Program-made: the position numbers and the translations under genes
Source: Gillisia sp. Hel_I_86
GTDB taxonomy: Bacteria; Bacteroidota; Bacteroidia; Flavobacteriales; Flavobacteriaceae
Length of the DNA stretch: 64,000 bases
Assembly: GCF_007827275.1 (NCBI RefSeq)
Contig: NZ_VISE01000001.1
Location: forward strand, 1,488,001-1,552,000
Direction: 5' to 3'
Part shown: positions 36,960-46,099 of the stretch, in pieces
How the letters are laid out: each line of letters opens with the position of its first letter
How positions within the stretch are numbered: position 1 is the stretch's first letter
The notes under the pieces: generated by a model
What the model was told of the DNA's origin: nothing
Database searches by the model: none
The model's input: only the letters and a program-made list of their open reading frames with translations

Positions 36960-37337
36960 TTATTCATTCATTTTTATAATGGGTTTCGCCATGATATCCA
37001 CCACCTCGGTTATTTCAATCAATTGCGAATAGCCCGTGGCTTGTATGTTCTTTTTAACCTGTCCTTTTACTTTAATTGGAACAATGCTGTTTTCATCTTT
37101 TTTGAAAGCACTTAAGCTATCTGTAAGTTGAAATGCAACCGAATCCATTTTTACTTGATAAACAAAGGTGTCGCCTTTTAAAACTGCCGATTTTCCAACA
37201 GATATAAAATTCCCTTGATATACCTGAACACTATCTACAACTTTTTCAGCGATCTCCTTCTCTGGTTGCCCTTCAGTCTCATTATCGCATGCTACAGCAA
37301 ATAGAACAAGGCTTGTTAAAAGTAGAAATTTCTTCAT
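36960..37337 (-). CDS. Small lipoprotein inside the suf operon
   Basis: This 125-residue lipoprotein has a clean signal with C17 in LFAVAC. The mature part (VYQGNFISVGKSAVLKGDT and IKVKGQVKKNIQATG) has alternating hydrophobic strands and may form an OB-like fold, an inference from pattern only. It starts eight bases after the sufB stop and precedes sufC, so it is expressed with the scaffold. An envelope protein inside a cytoplasmic assembly operon is unexpected. Confidence 0.8.
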   Translation of the reverse strand: MKKFLLLTSLVLFAVACDNETEGQPEKEIAEKVVDSVQVYQGNFISVGKSAVLKGDTFVYQVKMDSVAFQLTDSLSAFKKDENSIVPIKVKGQVKKNIQATGYSQLIEITEVVDIMAKPIIKMNE

Positions 37338-37345
37338 TTTTAATT

Positions 37346-38791
37346 TTATCCAACAGATCCCTCAAGGGATATTTCCAATAATTTTTGTGCTTCTACAGCA
37401 AATTCCATTGGCAACTTGTTCAATACTTCTTTACTAAAACCATTCACGATAAGCGCGATTGCTTTCTCCGTGTCTATCCCCCTTTGGTTGCAATAGAAAA
37501 TTTGGTCTTCCCCAATTTTACTGGTAGTTGCTTCATGCTCTACTTGAGCGGTTTTATTTTTTACTTCAATATATGGGAAGGTATGCGCTCCACATTCATT
37601 CCCCATTAAAAGGGAATCACATTGCGAAAAATTTCTCGCATTTTCTGCCCTACTGTTTATTTGGACCAATCCTCTATAGGAATTCTGGGATTTCCCAGCA
37701 GAGATCCCTTTCGAGATAATGGTACTTCGGGTATTCTTGCCTAAATGGATCATTTTAGTCCCAGTATCTGCTTGCTGAAAATTGTTGGTTACCGCAATGG
37801 AATAAAACTCCCCAATGGAATTGTCCCCTTTTAAAATACAAGACGGGTATTTCCAAGTGATCGCCGATCCTGTCTCCACTTGTGTCCAGGAGATCTTTGC
37901 ATTTTTCTCGCAAAGTCCGCGTTTGGTCACAAAATTATAAACCCCACCTTTTCCTTCTTTATTTCCAGGGAACCAGTTTTGTACCGTGGAATATTTTATC
38001 TCGGCATCATCCAAGGCAATTAGTTCCACAACCGCAGCGTGCAGTTGGTTTTCATCCCTGGAAGGAGCAGTACATCCTTCTAAGTAACTCACATAACTAC
38101 CTTCATCTGCGATTAAAAGGGTTCTTTCAAATTGTCCTGTTCCAGCCTGATTGATCCTGAAATATGTAGAAAGTTCCATTGGGCATCTTACGCCTTTTGG
38201 AATATAACAGAAAGAACCATCACTAAATACAGCTGAATTTAATGCTGCGTAAAAATTATCTTTCTGCGGAACAACCGTCCCCAGGTATTTCTTAACGAGC
38301 TCTGGATGCTCTTTAATAGCCTCAGAAATACTCATAAATATAATTCCCTTTTCACCTAAGGTCTTTTTGAAAGTAGTTGCAACCGAAACGGAATCTACCA
38401 CAACATCCATGGCAACATTGTTCATCTTCTTTTGCTCGTCTACAGAAATTCCCAGTTTTTTGTACATGGCTAAGAGATCTGGATCTACATCGTCCAATGT
38501 TTTATTTGGGTCTACAGTTTGGGGTGCCGAATAATAAGAGATGGCCTGAAAATCTGGTTTAACGTACTTTACGTTTGCCCATTCCGGCTCTATCATTTTT
38601 TCCCATTCCCTAAATGATTCCAATCTCCAAGTGGTCATCCATTCCGGTTCCTCTTTTTTCTTGGAAATAGCCCGAACGATATCTTCATTTAAGCCATTAG
38701 GGAACGTATCCGATTTGAAATCGGTATAAAAGCCATACTCATACTCTTTGGTTTCAAGCTCCTTTTTTAAATCGTCTTCAGTATATGCCAT
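37346..38791 (-). CDS. sufB: SufB, Fe-S cluster assembly scaffold
   Basis: SufB is the central scaffold on which clusters are built. The 481-residue protein shows the conserved SufB core, including [40 protein letters not shown] and the C-terminal [21 protein letters not shown]. It lies downstream of the four-helix gene with a 37-base gap and upstream of the lipoprotein. Confidence 0.98.
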   Translation of the reverse strand: MAYTEDDLKKELETKEYEYGFYTDFKSDTFPNGLNEDIVRAISKKKEEPEWMTTWRLESFREWEKMIEPEWANVKYVKPDFQAISYYSAPQTVDPNKTLDDVDPDLLAMYKKLGISVDEQKKMNNVAMDVVVDSVSVATTFKKTLGEKGIIFMSISEAIKEHPELVKKYLGTVVPQKDNFYAALNSAVFSDGSFCYIPKGVRCPMELSTYFRINQAGTGQFERTLLIADEGSYVSYLEGCTAPSRDENQLHAAVVELIALDDAEIKYSTVQNWFPGNKEGKGGVYNFVTKRGLCEKNAKISWTQVETGSAITWKYPSCILKGDNSIGEFYSIAVTNNFQQADTGTKMIHLGKNTRSTIISKGISAGKSQNSYRGLVQINSRAENARNFSQCDSLLMGNECGAHTFPYIEVKNKTAQVEHEATTSKIGEDQIFYCNQRGIDTEKAIALIVNGFSKEVLNKLPMEFAVEAQKLLEISLEGSVG

Positions 38792-38828
38792 GTTTTGAAA
38801 TTCAAAATTCTTAATTCAAAGTTTAAAA

Positions 38829-39218
38829 TTATTTAAACTTACTTCCTTTATAATCACTTTGCTGCAAGTAATTCATAAAGCCTCCAATTTGTTTGCTAAG
38901 CATTATTAGTTTCTCATGCTCTGTATCAAATTCTTCTCGCGTAATATAATTTCTATCTAAGACTCTATATAATTGTGAGCGAGTCTCACCGCAGGATGCC
39001 TTGGCAATAGAAAGAAATTGACGAAATTCATTATTTCCATTCCTCTCAAATCCCTCGACTATATTATCCATTATTGATCCCGAAGAACCGTTAATTTGAT
39101 CAAAAAGCCTATAATCCTTTTTTAAATCTGACTTTTCTCTTATTTCAAAAATCTTGTTACAGATTTCTCTAGATTTTATCCAAATTTCTAAATCTTCAAA
39201 TTGTTTTATAGTCCCCAT
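38829..39218 (-). CDS. Four-helix-bundle (S23/IVS-type) protein inserted in suf operon
   Basis: This 129-residue protein fits the four-helix-bundle family first seen in 23S rRNA intervening sequences: FEDLEIW near residue 7, NIVEGFERNGNNEFRQFL in the middle and a C-terminal helix. The start is the ATG at 39218. Both flanks are unusual AT-rich runs (TTCAAAATTC, AATTTTGAATTT), as seen around other members. It splits the sufA-sufB junction. A relative lies in the sdh operon at 51729. Its function is unknown. Confidence 0.85.
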   Translation of the reverse strand: MGTIKQFEDLEIWIKSREICNKIFEIREKSDLKKDYRLFDQINGSSGSIMDNIVEGFERNGNNEFRQFLSIAKASCGETRSQLYRVLDRNYITREEFDTEHEKLIMLSKQIGGFMNYLQQSDYKGSKFK

Positions 39219-39257
39219 ATTCAATTTTGAATTTTGGATTCGAAATTTTGAATTTAG

Positions 39258-39587
39258 TTAGAGCGAAAAACTTTCCCCACAGCCACAAGTGCGTTGCGCG
39301 TTCGGGTTATTGAACACAAAACCCTTGCCGTTTAGTCCGCCGGAATATTCAAGGATTGTTCCTGCCAGATATAAAACACTTTTCTTGTCGACAACAATTT
39401 TCACATCATTATCTGTAAAAAGTTTATCGGTTTCTTGTTGGGATTTATCAAATTTCAGTTCGTAGGATAATCCAGAACAACCCCCACTTTTCACACCAAC
39501 GCGCACAAAGTCTGTAAGAGCATTATAGCCTTCATCGGTCATAAGCAATGCTATCCTTTTTTTCGCGTCTTCGCTTACCTTTATCAT
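39258..39587 (-). CDS. sufA: HesB/IscA-type A-type carrier (SufA-like)
   Basis: This 109-residue A-type carrier delivers Fe-S clusters to client proteins. Three conserved cysteines are present: C37 in SGGCSGLSYEL and C101, C103 in TCGCGESF. It is the first gene of the suf operon; the divergent gene is thiL. A -7 box candidate (TATATTTG on the minus strand) lies at 39617-39624. Confidence 0.94.
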   Translation of the reverse strand: MIKVSEDAKKRIALLMTDEGYNALTDFVRVGVKSGGCSGLSYELKFDKSQQETDKLFTDNDVKIVVDKKSVLYLAGTILEYSGGLNGKGFVFNNPNAQRTCGCGESFSL

Positions 39588-39616
39588 ACTTAAAAAGATT
39601 CATTCTAAATTGGCAA

Positions 39617-39624
39617 CAAATATA
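39617..39624 (-). promoter_or_regulatory. Candidate -7 box for the suf operon
   Basis: The minus strand reads TATATTTG, matching TAnnTTTG, 29 bases before the sufA ATG. The only TTG nearby upstream is just 8 bases away, so no regular -33 element is visible. Confidence 0.45.
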
Positions 39625-39832
39625 CTAATAAACAAGCGTTTTACCATAGTTGTGGGATTTGTTTTAAAAATGGGGCTATAGGCAATTCCAATGAGTTTTT
39701 TAGTAAATTCTACTGAAAAAATATCGCATAATCAAAAGTGCTTTTAAGTCATCTTAAAATCATAAATGCTATCAAAACAATAATTTTTGAAAGAATATTC
39801 AGTTATTTTGTACATTCAAAATTCAAACAATC

Positions 39833-40885
39833 ATGCTAGAAGATAGTCAACAAAGTAGAACAAAACTTTCAGAATTGGGGGAATTTGGTTTGATAGACCT
39901 TTTAACCAAAAATCTTGAAAGTAAATTGCCATCCACCATCAAAGGGATTGGTGACGATGCTGCTGTCTTAAATTTTGTAGGAAAGCAAACGATCCTTACT
40001 ACAGATTTGTTGGTGGAAGGAGTGCATTTCGACCTTGCCTATATGCCACTGAAGCATTTAGGATATAAAGCAGTGATGGTAAACCTTTCAGATGTGTATG
40101 CCATGAATGGCGTAGCAACTCAAATAACCGTTGGGATTGCTTGTTCCAATAGGTTTCCGGTGGAAGCTTTAGAAGAATTATATGCCGGGATAGAGTTGGC
40201 TGCGAAATTATATAGTATAGATGTTGTTGGTGGCGACACGACATCATCCACAAAAGGCCTTTTAATAAGTATTACCGCTGTTGGAGTTGTAGATAAAGAA
40301 GATGTGGTTTATAGAAGCGGTGCAAAACCAAACGATCTGTTAGTGGTAACTGGAGATCTCGGGGCAGCCTATATGGGATTACAGATCTTAGAACGTGAAA
40401 AAGAGGTTTTTAAGGTGAATCCCAATTCGCAGCCGGATCTTGATGCCTATACGTATTTGATTGAAAGACAGTTAAAGCCGGAAGCAAGGCGGGATATTTC
40501 TGGATTGCTCAAATCTTTGGAAGTTAAGCCAACATCGATGATTGATATTAGTGACGGATTATCTTCTGAAATTATGCATTTATGTAAAAATTCCAAGACT
40601 GGAGTGAATTTATTTGAGGATAAAATCCCATTAGATCCTTCTGTTATTGCTGTTTGTGAGGAATTTAATATAGATAGCACCACAATTGCTTTAAGTGGTG
40701 GTGAAGATTACGAATTGCTTTTCACGGTTTCTCAAACCGATTTTGAAAAGATCAAGGCGAATCCCAATTTTTCAATTATAGGTCACATGACCCAAGAAAA
40801 TGAAGGAATGCATTTAGTGACCAGAAGCAATACTAAAATTCCTTTAATTGCCAAAGGTTGGAATGCAATGGAAAAAGATGATTAA
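39833..40885 (+). CDS. thiL: Thiamine-monophosphate kinase
   Basis: ThiL phosphorylates thiamine monophosphate to thiamine diphosphate. The 350-residue protein has the family motifs GEFGLIDLL, GIGDDAAVL (about 42-50), TTDLLVEGVHFD, VVGGDTT and MIDISDGLSSEI, with ATP and metal aspartates intact. It is divergent from suf genes and carries its own strong terminator. Confidence 0.96.
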   Translation: MLEDSQQSRTKLSELGEFGLIDLLTKNLESKLPSTIKGIGDDAAVLNFVGKQTILTTDLLVEGVHFDLAYMPLKHLGYKAVMVNLSDVYAMNGVATQITVGIACSNRFPVEALEELYAGIELAAKLYSIDVVGGDTTSSTKGLLISITAVGVVDKEDVVYRSGAKPNDLLVVTGDLGAAYMGLQILEREKEVFKVNPNSQPDLDAYTYLIERQLKPEARRDISGLLKSLEVKPTSMIDISDGLSSEIMHLCKNSKTGVNLFEDKIPLDPSVIAVCEEFNIDSTTIALSGGEDYELLFTVSQTDFEKIKANPNFSIIGHMTQENEGMHLVTRSNTKIPLIAKGWNAMEKDD

Positions 40886-40906
40886 TTGCGGCGTATAATA
40901 ACAACT

Positions 40907-40956
40907 ATAGCAGTCAAGAACTAAGCAAATTGTTTAGTTCTTGACTGCTATTTTTA
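40907..40956 (+). terminator. Strong terminator after thiL
   Basis: An 18-pair perfect stem: left arm 40907-40924 (starts ATAGCAGTC), right arm 40934-40951 (ends GACTGCTAT), nine-base loop, then TTTT. It lies 21 bases past the thiL stop and also shields the convergent lipoprotein gene. Confidence 0.85.
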
Positions 40957-40973
40957 TATACGTGTTAAAGTGA

Positions 40974-41390
40974 TTAATTACATTCTTCAAGATTCTCAAA
41001 TTCATTACTTTCAAAAGTGTAAGTGAATTTAAAACTATTGACTTCAACTTTTTCTGAAATATAATTATCCATATCCAATGGTCCTTCACCAACAGTTAAT
41101 GAAGTACTATTATATGTTTTACAATAAATTTCATCAACTATAATTGTTAATATATCTCGGAAGGGTGGTAAAAAGTCTTCAGAAGTTAATTCACATGGAC
41201 CAATATCATTATATTTTTTTATTAGCACAGAGTTTGGTAAAATTAATCCAATAGGTGTTTCCAAACTATATTCTGTATTATTTATGTAGGTAAATTCTGA
41301 AATTGCAAGACAATCTTTCTGTTCCTGAGAGCAAGATGTATTTATACTAAATAAGAGGACGCTAAAAATCCCACCTATTAAAGAGTGCAT
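40974..41390 (-). CDS. Hypothetical lipoprotein
   Basis: This 138-residue lipoprotein starts at the ATG 41390 with C20 in FSINTSC. The mature part has several cysteines (CELTSEDF, IYCKTY, LEECN) and a beta-rich look. No domain was recognised. It overlaps the 3' end of the disrupted metallopeptidase-like gene by 29 bases, so the two were likely co-expressed as a secreted pair. Confidence in function is nil. Confidence 0.65.
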   Translation of the reverse strand: MHSLIGGIFSVLLFSINTSCSQEQKDCLAISEFTYINNTEYSLETPIGLILPNSVLIKKYNDIGPCELTSEDFLPPFRDILTIIVDEIYCKTYNSTSLTVGEGPLDMDNYISEKVEVNSFKFTYTFESNEFENLEECN

Positions 41391-43023
41391 CCAAGTTGTT
41401 TTCTGTACCATTGTTATATTTGTTTTTTATGTTATCTCTCCAATTAATCCAAGATTTTTTTCCTCGTAAGGCATCTTCAATTTGTCTGATTGTATAGCCT
41501 TCAACTTGATCAGTCCCACCCAACCCATCTATCATATCAACAACTACTCCAGTGTATACATTGCCGAATCCTCTACTGTAATTAGGGTATACTGATCTAG
41601 ATAAATTCCATTCAACACCAGCTGCCCAAGATTCTTTTATTCTTGATTCAGTATCATCAAAATCATCTGCCTCTCTCCACATATTCCAATGTGAAGCGTG
41701 AGCTAGTTCATGAATCACTGTACTGTAAGTGTCCTCTGCTAGTCTAGTATATGTGTAGATTTTTATTTGAGCTCCAAGAAAACGTCTTTCTTCTTTATGT
41801 CTACCTAGAACGTTTCCATCATATAAATTTTGCGGATATGCTCTTATTTTTAATTGAGTTCTAAAAAAACTATTTCCTGGGGGTCTTCTTAAACCGTTAA
41901 TATCTTTATAGTAATAATGGTAGGCTGCTCTAAAAATAGTAGCATAATATTCTTGTTCTCCGCTATTTAAATTTAAATTCCAATTTCCAGTTATTTTTAG
42001 ACTATTGTAGGTTGCTCCATTTAGCCATCCATCTTGTAAAGCAAAATCATATCTTTCCCAATCTATACTATAATTTGCGGGGTTTCTAAATGTTCCATCA
42101 CAAGAGTAGTTTCCATTGGCATCAGCAATTCCTCTGTAGGTTGTAAACCATCTTCTTGCTCTTACTTTAACACCTTCCACACCAACATAGCTTCCGTTAA
42201 TTGATGTAGTTACATATGTATAGATGGCCCTTTTGCACTATTCGATTGGTACTAATCTTAACTGATTGATAGGTAAGTCACCATTAATTTCACAGTCATA
42301 GTATTCCCAATGACTGAACACTCTCGTGGTAGATGTGCTTGTCCCAATATTGTCATCCCAAACCTTAATAGTTCCTGCAGGTCTCCAAGAACTACTTTTA
42401 CTTGCAAGTAGATTTTCGCTATTTTCAGATTCATTCAAATTATTGGTTATTCTTAAAGATTCATTAACTAAAGCATCGATATTTTGATTAGATAATTTGT
42501 TTTTTTCTTTACTAACTACATTGTCTTTATTTTCATCTGGGATGAAAAGTTCTTCAAGGATTTTATTTTCAACCTCTGTTGGGAGTATCTTATCAATTTT
42601 AACAGCACAATACTGGTAAGTTGGTTACCCTTCTGGAACATTAGGGTCTCTGTAATAACCACTGCCTTCAATAATTTCATAGTCCAATGGGTAAGTGTAG
42701 AGTATTAGCGTTGAGTCCATTTTAAGTATCGATAATTCCTCTTCGCTTTTTGGAATAAACTTTATGTATAAGTGAGTAGCTTTAATATCCAAATTAAAAT
42801 TGTTAGCGTTTTTGGATTTATTTTTTAAATTGTCGTATGCTTTTTTCATGTTGGTAACAGAATAAGGATTTTCCAATTTTTTTCCTAAGACTCTGCTGTT
42901 ACTTATGTCAGGTTCATTTCGGTCTCCTTGGCTTTCAAGGTAAAAATCATCTTCTTTTTGGCAGGAATAAATTAAAATTCCAACTAAAGTTACTAATAAA
43001 AACCGGAAGATTTGTTTTTGCAT
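41362..43023 (-). pseudogene. Lipoprotein with HELAH metallopeptidase-like domain, two in-frame stops
   Basis: A single reading frame of 554 codons runs from the ATG at 43023 (lipoprotein signal with Cys in LIYSC) to the stop at 41362. It is interrupted by TAA at 42625-42627 (codon 133) and TAG at 42238-42240 (codon 262). All three open pieces are in the same frame and read through with no frameshift. The C-terminal piece has HELAHASHW at about codon 438, a possible zinc-peptidase site, preceded by a VEGVKVRARRW stretch as in carboxypeptidase-like beta-sandwich domains. It is most likely a recent pseudogene of a surface protease-like lipoprotein. Confidence 0.78.
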
Positions 43024-43279
43024 AGTTGTGTTTTTTAAGGTGAATATTTTTTTGCTAACCAGCTTAATACGGTTAAAGATTATAGACAAAACGGTTTGAA
43101 ATTTTATCCTGTAGAGAATGTAGGAGATATATGTTTTATATTATCTGACTTAGGCCCCGTTTGTGGAAGATTAATTGGATATCCTGTATTTAATACATAT
43201 TGGTAAAAAATAAACCTTAAAGGTTCTTTATGATATGGAAACATATTCAAAGTTTATTCAGAAAACTATTATAGTTTAA

Positions 43280-43543
43280 CTAAGAAGCGTTTACAACCTG
43301 ACGCTGCCTACTTCTGCGTCTTCTTCTTTCGTGAAAACTGGCTAAATAGGCATTTGTCTCTTTAAACTTAGGGGTTAGCTTGGCTAAAAATCCATGTGCA
43401 GTATCCGTCATTTCCATGCCGCACTTTGCGCATTCATATTCATGTATGTGATTGGTAACGTTCTTGGACACTTTTAACTGATGTCCGAAAATGCTGCAAT
43501 ACACCTCTGAGAACGAGAATGATTTTGGGGATTTTGAACTCAT
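43280..43543 (-). CDS. Small Cys/His-rich protein
   Basis: This 87-residue protein, from the ATG at 43543, has a zinc-ribbon-like arrangement: YCSIFGHQL, then HIHEYECAKCGMEMT. The C-terminal tail is strongly basic (ERRRRRSRQRQ), which suggests nucleic acid contact. No family was recognised. It lies three bases after the alpha/beta hydrolase gene and may share its transcript. Confidence 0.65.
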   Translation of the reverse strand: MSSKSPKSFSFSEVYCSIFGHQLKVSKNVTNHIHEYECAKCGMEMTDTAHGFLAKLTPKFKETNAYLASFHERRRRRSRQRQVVNAS

Positions 43544-43615
43544 AATGGGATAATTTTTATGGTTGTAAGAATTAAATGTATTAAAAAAAATTAACAAATC
43601 GACAATAAGCACTAT

Positions 43616-44386
43616 TTAATCGATTAAATGCATAAGCTTTTTTGTTTCATTTTTGTTTTCTATAAAGGATAAGTGCCCACCAGAAAGTGATAAGAAATTG
43701 CAGTTTGTACTATATGCAACTATTTTAGCTTCAGAAAATTTAAGGACAGGATCTTGGTTTCCTGCTACAATATATTTCGGACCGGTAAACTGGCTTAATA
43801 TGGTTTTATTGTCTGTACGAATTTTCATACCTTTTAGTGCAGCTATAATTCCTTGTTCAGAAAAACTTAAGGCCTCTTTTTTTAATGTTTCCAGCTCCTG
43901 AGGAAATAACTCCCTGTTTTTTTTACTTAGCAACTTGGAAATAGCCGTGTTTATATAGGTGTCCTTGCTCTTTCTTACAATTTCAATGGCACGATCCCTG
44001 TTTTGTCTGCGTTCTTTATTATCTGGCTCTGGGGTAGAGTTAAGAAGCATAAGTCCTTTCGTTAATTTAGGAAAATTTTTACAGAAAGCCAAACTAACAT
44101 AGCCGCCCATGGAATGACCAATAAAAGTGGCCTCTTCAATTTGAAGCTGCATGAGTATTTCATGAACCGCATCTGCCATGAGATCCATACTGTGACATTC
44201 GCCTATACTACCCGATTTTCCATGACCGGGAAGGTCTATAGTAATCACCTGTCTTTTTTTCGAAAGCTCTTCTATAAATGGGTCCCAGATAGCACTGCTC
44301 TCTAAAAAACCATGTAAAAGCACTAATGGATTTCCAGCTCCTACAGATCTGTAAAAGAGCGGGGTATTTTTATACATTTGTATCAT
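43616..44386 (-). CDS. Alpha/beta-fold hydrolase
   Basis: This 256-residue protein has the alpha/beta hydrolase core: LLHGFLESSAIW with the oxyanion region near residue 25, nucleophile elbow GHSMGGYV, acid in NQDPVLK and histidine in GGHLSFIENK. The substrate is unknown; the MhpC/BioH type is the nearest style. I chose the ATG at 44386. It is divergent from the small membrane protein at 44421. Confidence 0.9.
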   Translation of the reverse strand: MIQMYKNTPLFYRSVGAGNPLVLLHGFLESSAIWDPFIEELSKKRQVITIDLPGHGKSGSIGECHSMDLMADAVHEILMQLQIEEATFIGHSMGGYVSLAFCKNFPKLTKGLMLLNSTPEPDNKERRQNRDRAIEIVRKSKDTYINTAISKLLSKKNRELFPQELETLKKEALSFSEQGIIAALKGMKIRTDNKTILSQFTGPKYIVAGNQDPVLKFSEAKIVAYSTNCNFLSLSGGHLSFIENKNETKKLMHLID

Positions 44387-44420
44387 TTTCACAATATATT
44401 ATAATATTTTAATTAGCTAA

Positions 44421-44708
44421 ATGAAATTCACAAAAGAAGGCCTATTAACTATCATCTTGATTTTACTGAATGTAATGCCTGCTAATTTTAGAACAAAATT
44501 AATAATGTCATCGGTCGTGATTGCAACTTCAATTTTTAGCCTTCCCGATGCTTTAAAATACGTGGTTTCCGAAGAATTGTTCTCGAATATTCAATTATAT
44601 ATCCCTTTGTCCAAATATGGATTGGGATGGTTGATCCCTGCAACTTTGACATTTTTTGGAAGTTATTTTTACGAGCGCAAGTTTAAAATGATAAAGTTTT
44701 CAAGCTGA
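44421..44708 (+). pseudogene. Probable C-terminal remnant of a BrnQ-type amino acid carrier
   Basis: This 95-residue open frame has two or three hydrophobic segments. Its second half (SIFSLPDALKYVV and IPLSKYGLGWLIPATLTFFG) resembles the last helices of BrnQ/LivJ branched-chain amino acid carriers, with IPLSKYGLGWLIP equivalent to the final helix region. The first two thirds of a carrier are missing, so this is probably a deletion remnant. A weak hairpin (AAGCTGAA, TTCAGCTT) lies at the stop. A short intact hypothetical membrane protein is the alternative. Confidence 0.5.
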
Positions 44709-45069
44709 AGTTGTTTCAGCTTTAATCATTAGAATTCCCCGATGGCTCTGCCTCGGAGGTTTTAGAGGAAAGTTTGAAAACGGATGGTTTTCATAAAATG
44801 TTATAACTTTCTTCCGTTGAATACCTCGACGGCTCTGCCTCGAGGATTATTTATTTTGCAATATATCTTATACTAGCTCCTGAAACGAGTTCAGGATGAT
44901 GTCTTTATTTTGAAGAACTGTCATATTGAGCTTGCCGAAATATGCTAGTTTTATAACTCGGTTTCAACAAGTTCAACCTGACATAATTATTTCGCCTTGC
45001 TGAGCGCAGTCGAAGGGTCTAATACCAATTTACTTATACAATGTCGCTATTTTTTTTGTATATTTACTA
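44709..45069. other. 361 bp repeat-rich gap before the transposase
   Basis: No gene is seen. Two copies of GGCTCTGCCTCG occur at 44744-44755 and 44831-44842, each in a GAYGGCTCTGCCTCG context. REP-like blocks follow at about 44877-44902 (CTCCTGAAACGAGTTCAGGATGA) and 44925-45018, the last ending in GAGCGCAGTCGAAGGGTCT. The probable left end of the IS630-type element starts where this block breaks off near 45019. Confidence 0.5.
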
Positions 45070-45564
45070 ATGGCAAAACCACAGGAATTTACAATAACCC
45101 AAAGCGTTGAAGAGCTTAGGGCACTCCGCAAAAGTCAAACTAATATAAAGCATGAAAAGCGTGTTATGTTTTTAATCTATCTAAAAGAGAACAAATTTAA
45201 AACACGCCACGAGCTTTGCGATTATTTAGGTATTGATCCACGAACCCAACAACGCTGGACAAAACAGTATCTTGAAAATGGAATATCGTTTTTATTGACT
45301 GATTTGCCCAAGAACAAAAAGTCAAAAATAATCACTCCTGAAATACATAAGGAACTTGAAAAACGTTTGAATTCTAGCGACCAGGGATTTTTAGGATATT
45401 GGGATGCGCAAGCGTGGGTAAATAATGAATTTGACATAGATATACAATACCATTGGTTGCGCAAATATTTGATAAAGCATTTTAAGACCAAGCTTAAAAG
45501 CCCCCGTAAATCTCATTATAAAAAAGATGAAGAAGCTGGAAAAGCTTTTTTAAAAACTCCCTAA
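45070..45564 (+). pseudogene. IS630-type transposase, N-terminal part
   Basis: This 164-residue part holds the helix-turn-helix DNA-binding region: KTRHELCDYLGIDPRTQQRW near residues 45-64 followed by a winged-helix-like segment ending LRKYLIKHFKTKLKSPRKSHYKKD. It ends in a premature stop just after the run TTTTTTAAAAAC; a +1 shift in that A-run would join it to the downstream frame (KLPNDLD, then YFQDEARFG). A plausible cause is a one-base insertion in the A-run. Confidence 0.8.
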
Positions 45565-46099
45565 TGACCTAGACAACATTAGAACAAGTCTAAATAAAAA
45601 CAAGTATAAGCAAGTAAATTTGTACTTTCAAGATGAAGCTCGATTTGGTATGATGACCCATACCGGCAAACACTTAACAGCCTGCGGGATCAAACCTATT
45701 GTCAAATATCAACACATATTTAAAACAACTTATCTATATGGTAGTTATTTCCCAATAAACGGAAATAGTTTTGTCTGGGAAATTGATGGAGTAGATACTA
45801 CTGTTTTCGAAGCTTATCTAGAGAACTTCTCTAAATACAAACCTCAAGAATTTAAAATTGTGATAATTGATAATGCTGGTTTTCATTCGACAAAAAACAT
45901 TAATGTTCCCGAGAATATATATTTGTTGAGAATTCCGCCTTACACTCCAGAACTCAATCCGTGTGAACAAGTATGGCAGTATAAAGCTATTGAGCCTGTT
46001 GAAAATATGTTCAACAGGCTCAATGAAAATATAATAAAAACCCTAAGAGTTCATAAGATCTTCGATCTCTTCGGCTTCAATAGGGATGTTGCGCATTAA
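45554..46099 (+). pseudogene. IS630-type transposase, DDE catalytic part, truncated
   Basis: Open from 45554 in the frame +1 to the first part. The catalytic carboxylates are seen in YFQDEARFG, VIIDNAGFH and PYTPELNPCEQVWQ. After EQVWQY (about 45980) the family C-terminus is lost, and the frame runs by chance through a hairpin into the antisense of the aminopeptidase P gene to stop at 46099. It is therefore a truncated transposase. Confidence 0.8.
45989..46024. terminator. Perfect 15-pair hairpin downstream of aminopeptidase P
   Basis: ATTGAGCCTGTTGAA and TTCAACAGGCTCAAT form a perfect stem with the six-base loop AATATG. It lies 19 bases past the aminopeptidase stop on the minus strand. No T-tract follows on either strand, so it may be a terminator whose T-tract was lost at the IS junction. 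Confidence 0.55.

Larger units (their letters stand above)
45019..46030 (+). mobile_element. Degenerate IS630-type insertion sequence
   Basis: The left end appears to begin near 45019, where a REP-like repeat stops and TAATACCAATTTAC begins, a TA-flanked junction as IS630 elements favour. The transposase is in two frames and loses its own C-terminus near 45980. A perfect hairpin at 45989-46024 marks the broken right side. The element is not expected to be active. Exact ends were not determined. Confidence 0.6.

Noticed and set aside
42238-42627. Stop codon read-through or recoding in the metallopeptidase-like gene
   Set aside because: TAA and TAG act as normal stops for other genes here (for example TAA for hemC and sufE, TAG for glyQS-type ends), so two independent nonsense mutations are simpler.
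45540-45572. Programmed -1 frameshifting of the transposase at TTTAAAA
   Set aside because: The heptamer is in the right phase for -1 slippage, but the -1 frame meets TAG at 45570-45572. Joining the two parts needs a +1 shift, so an indel is more likely.
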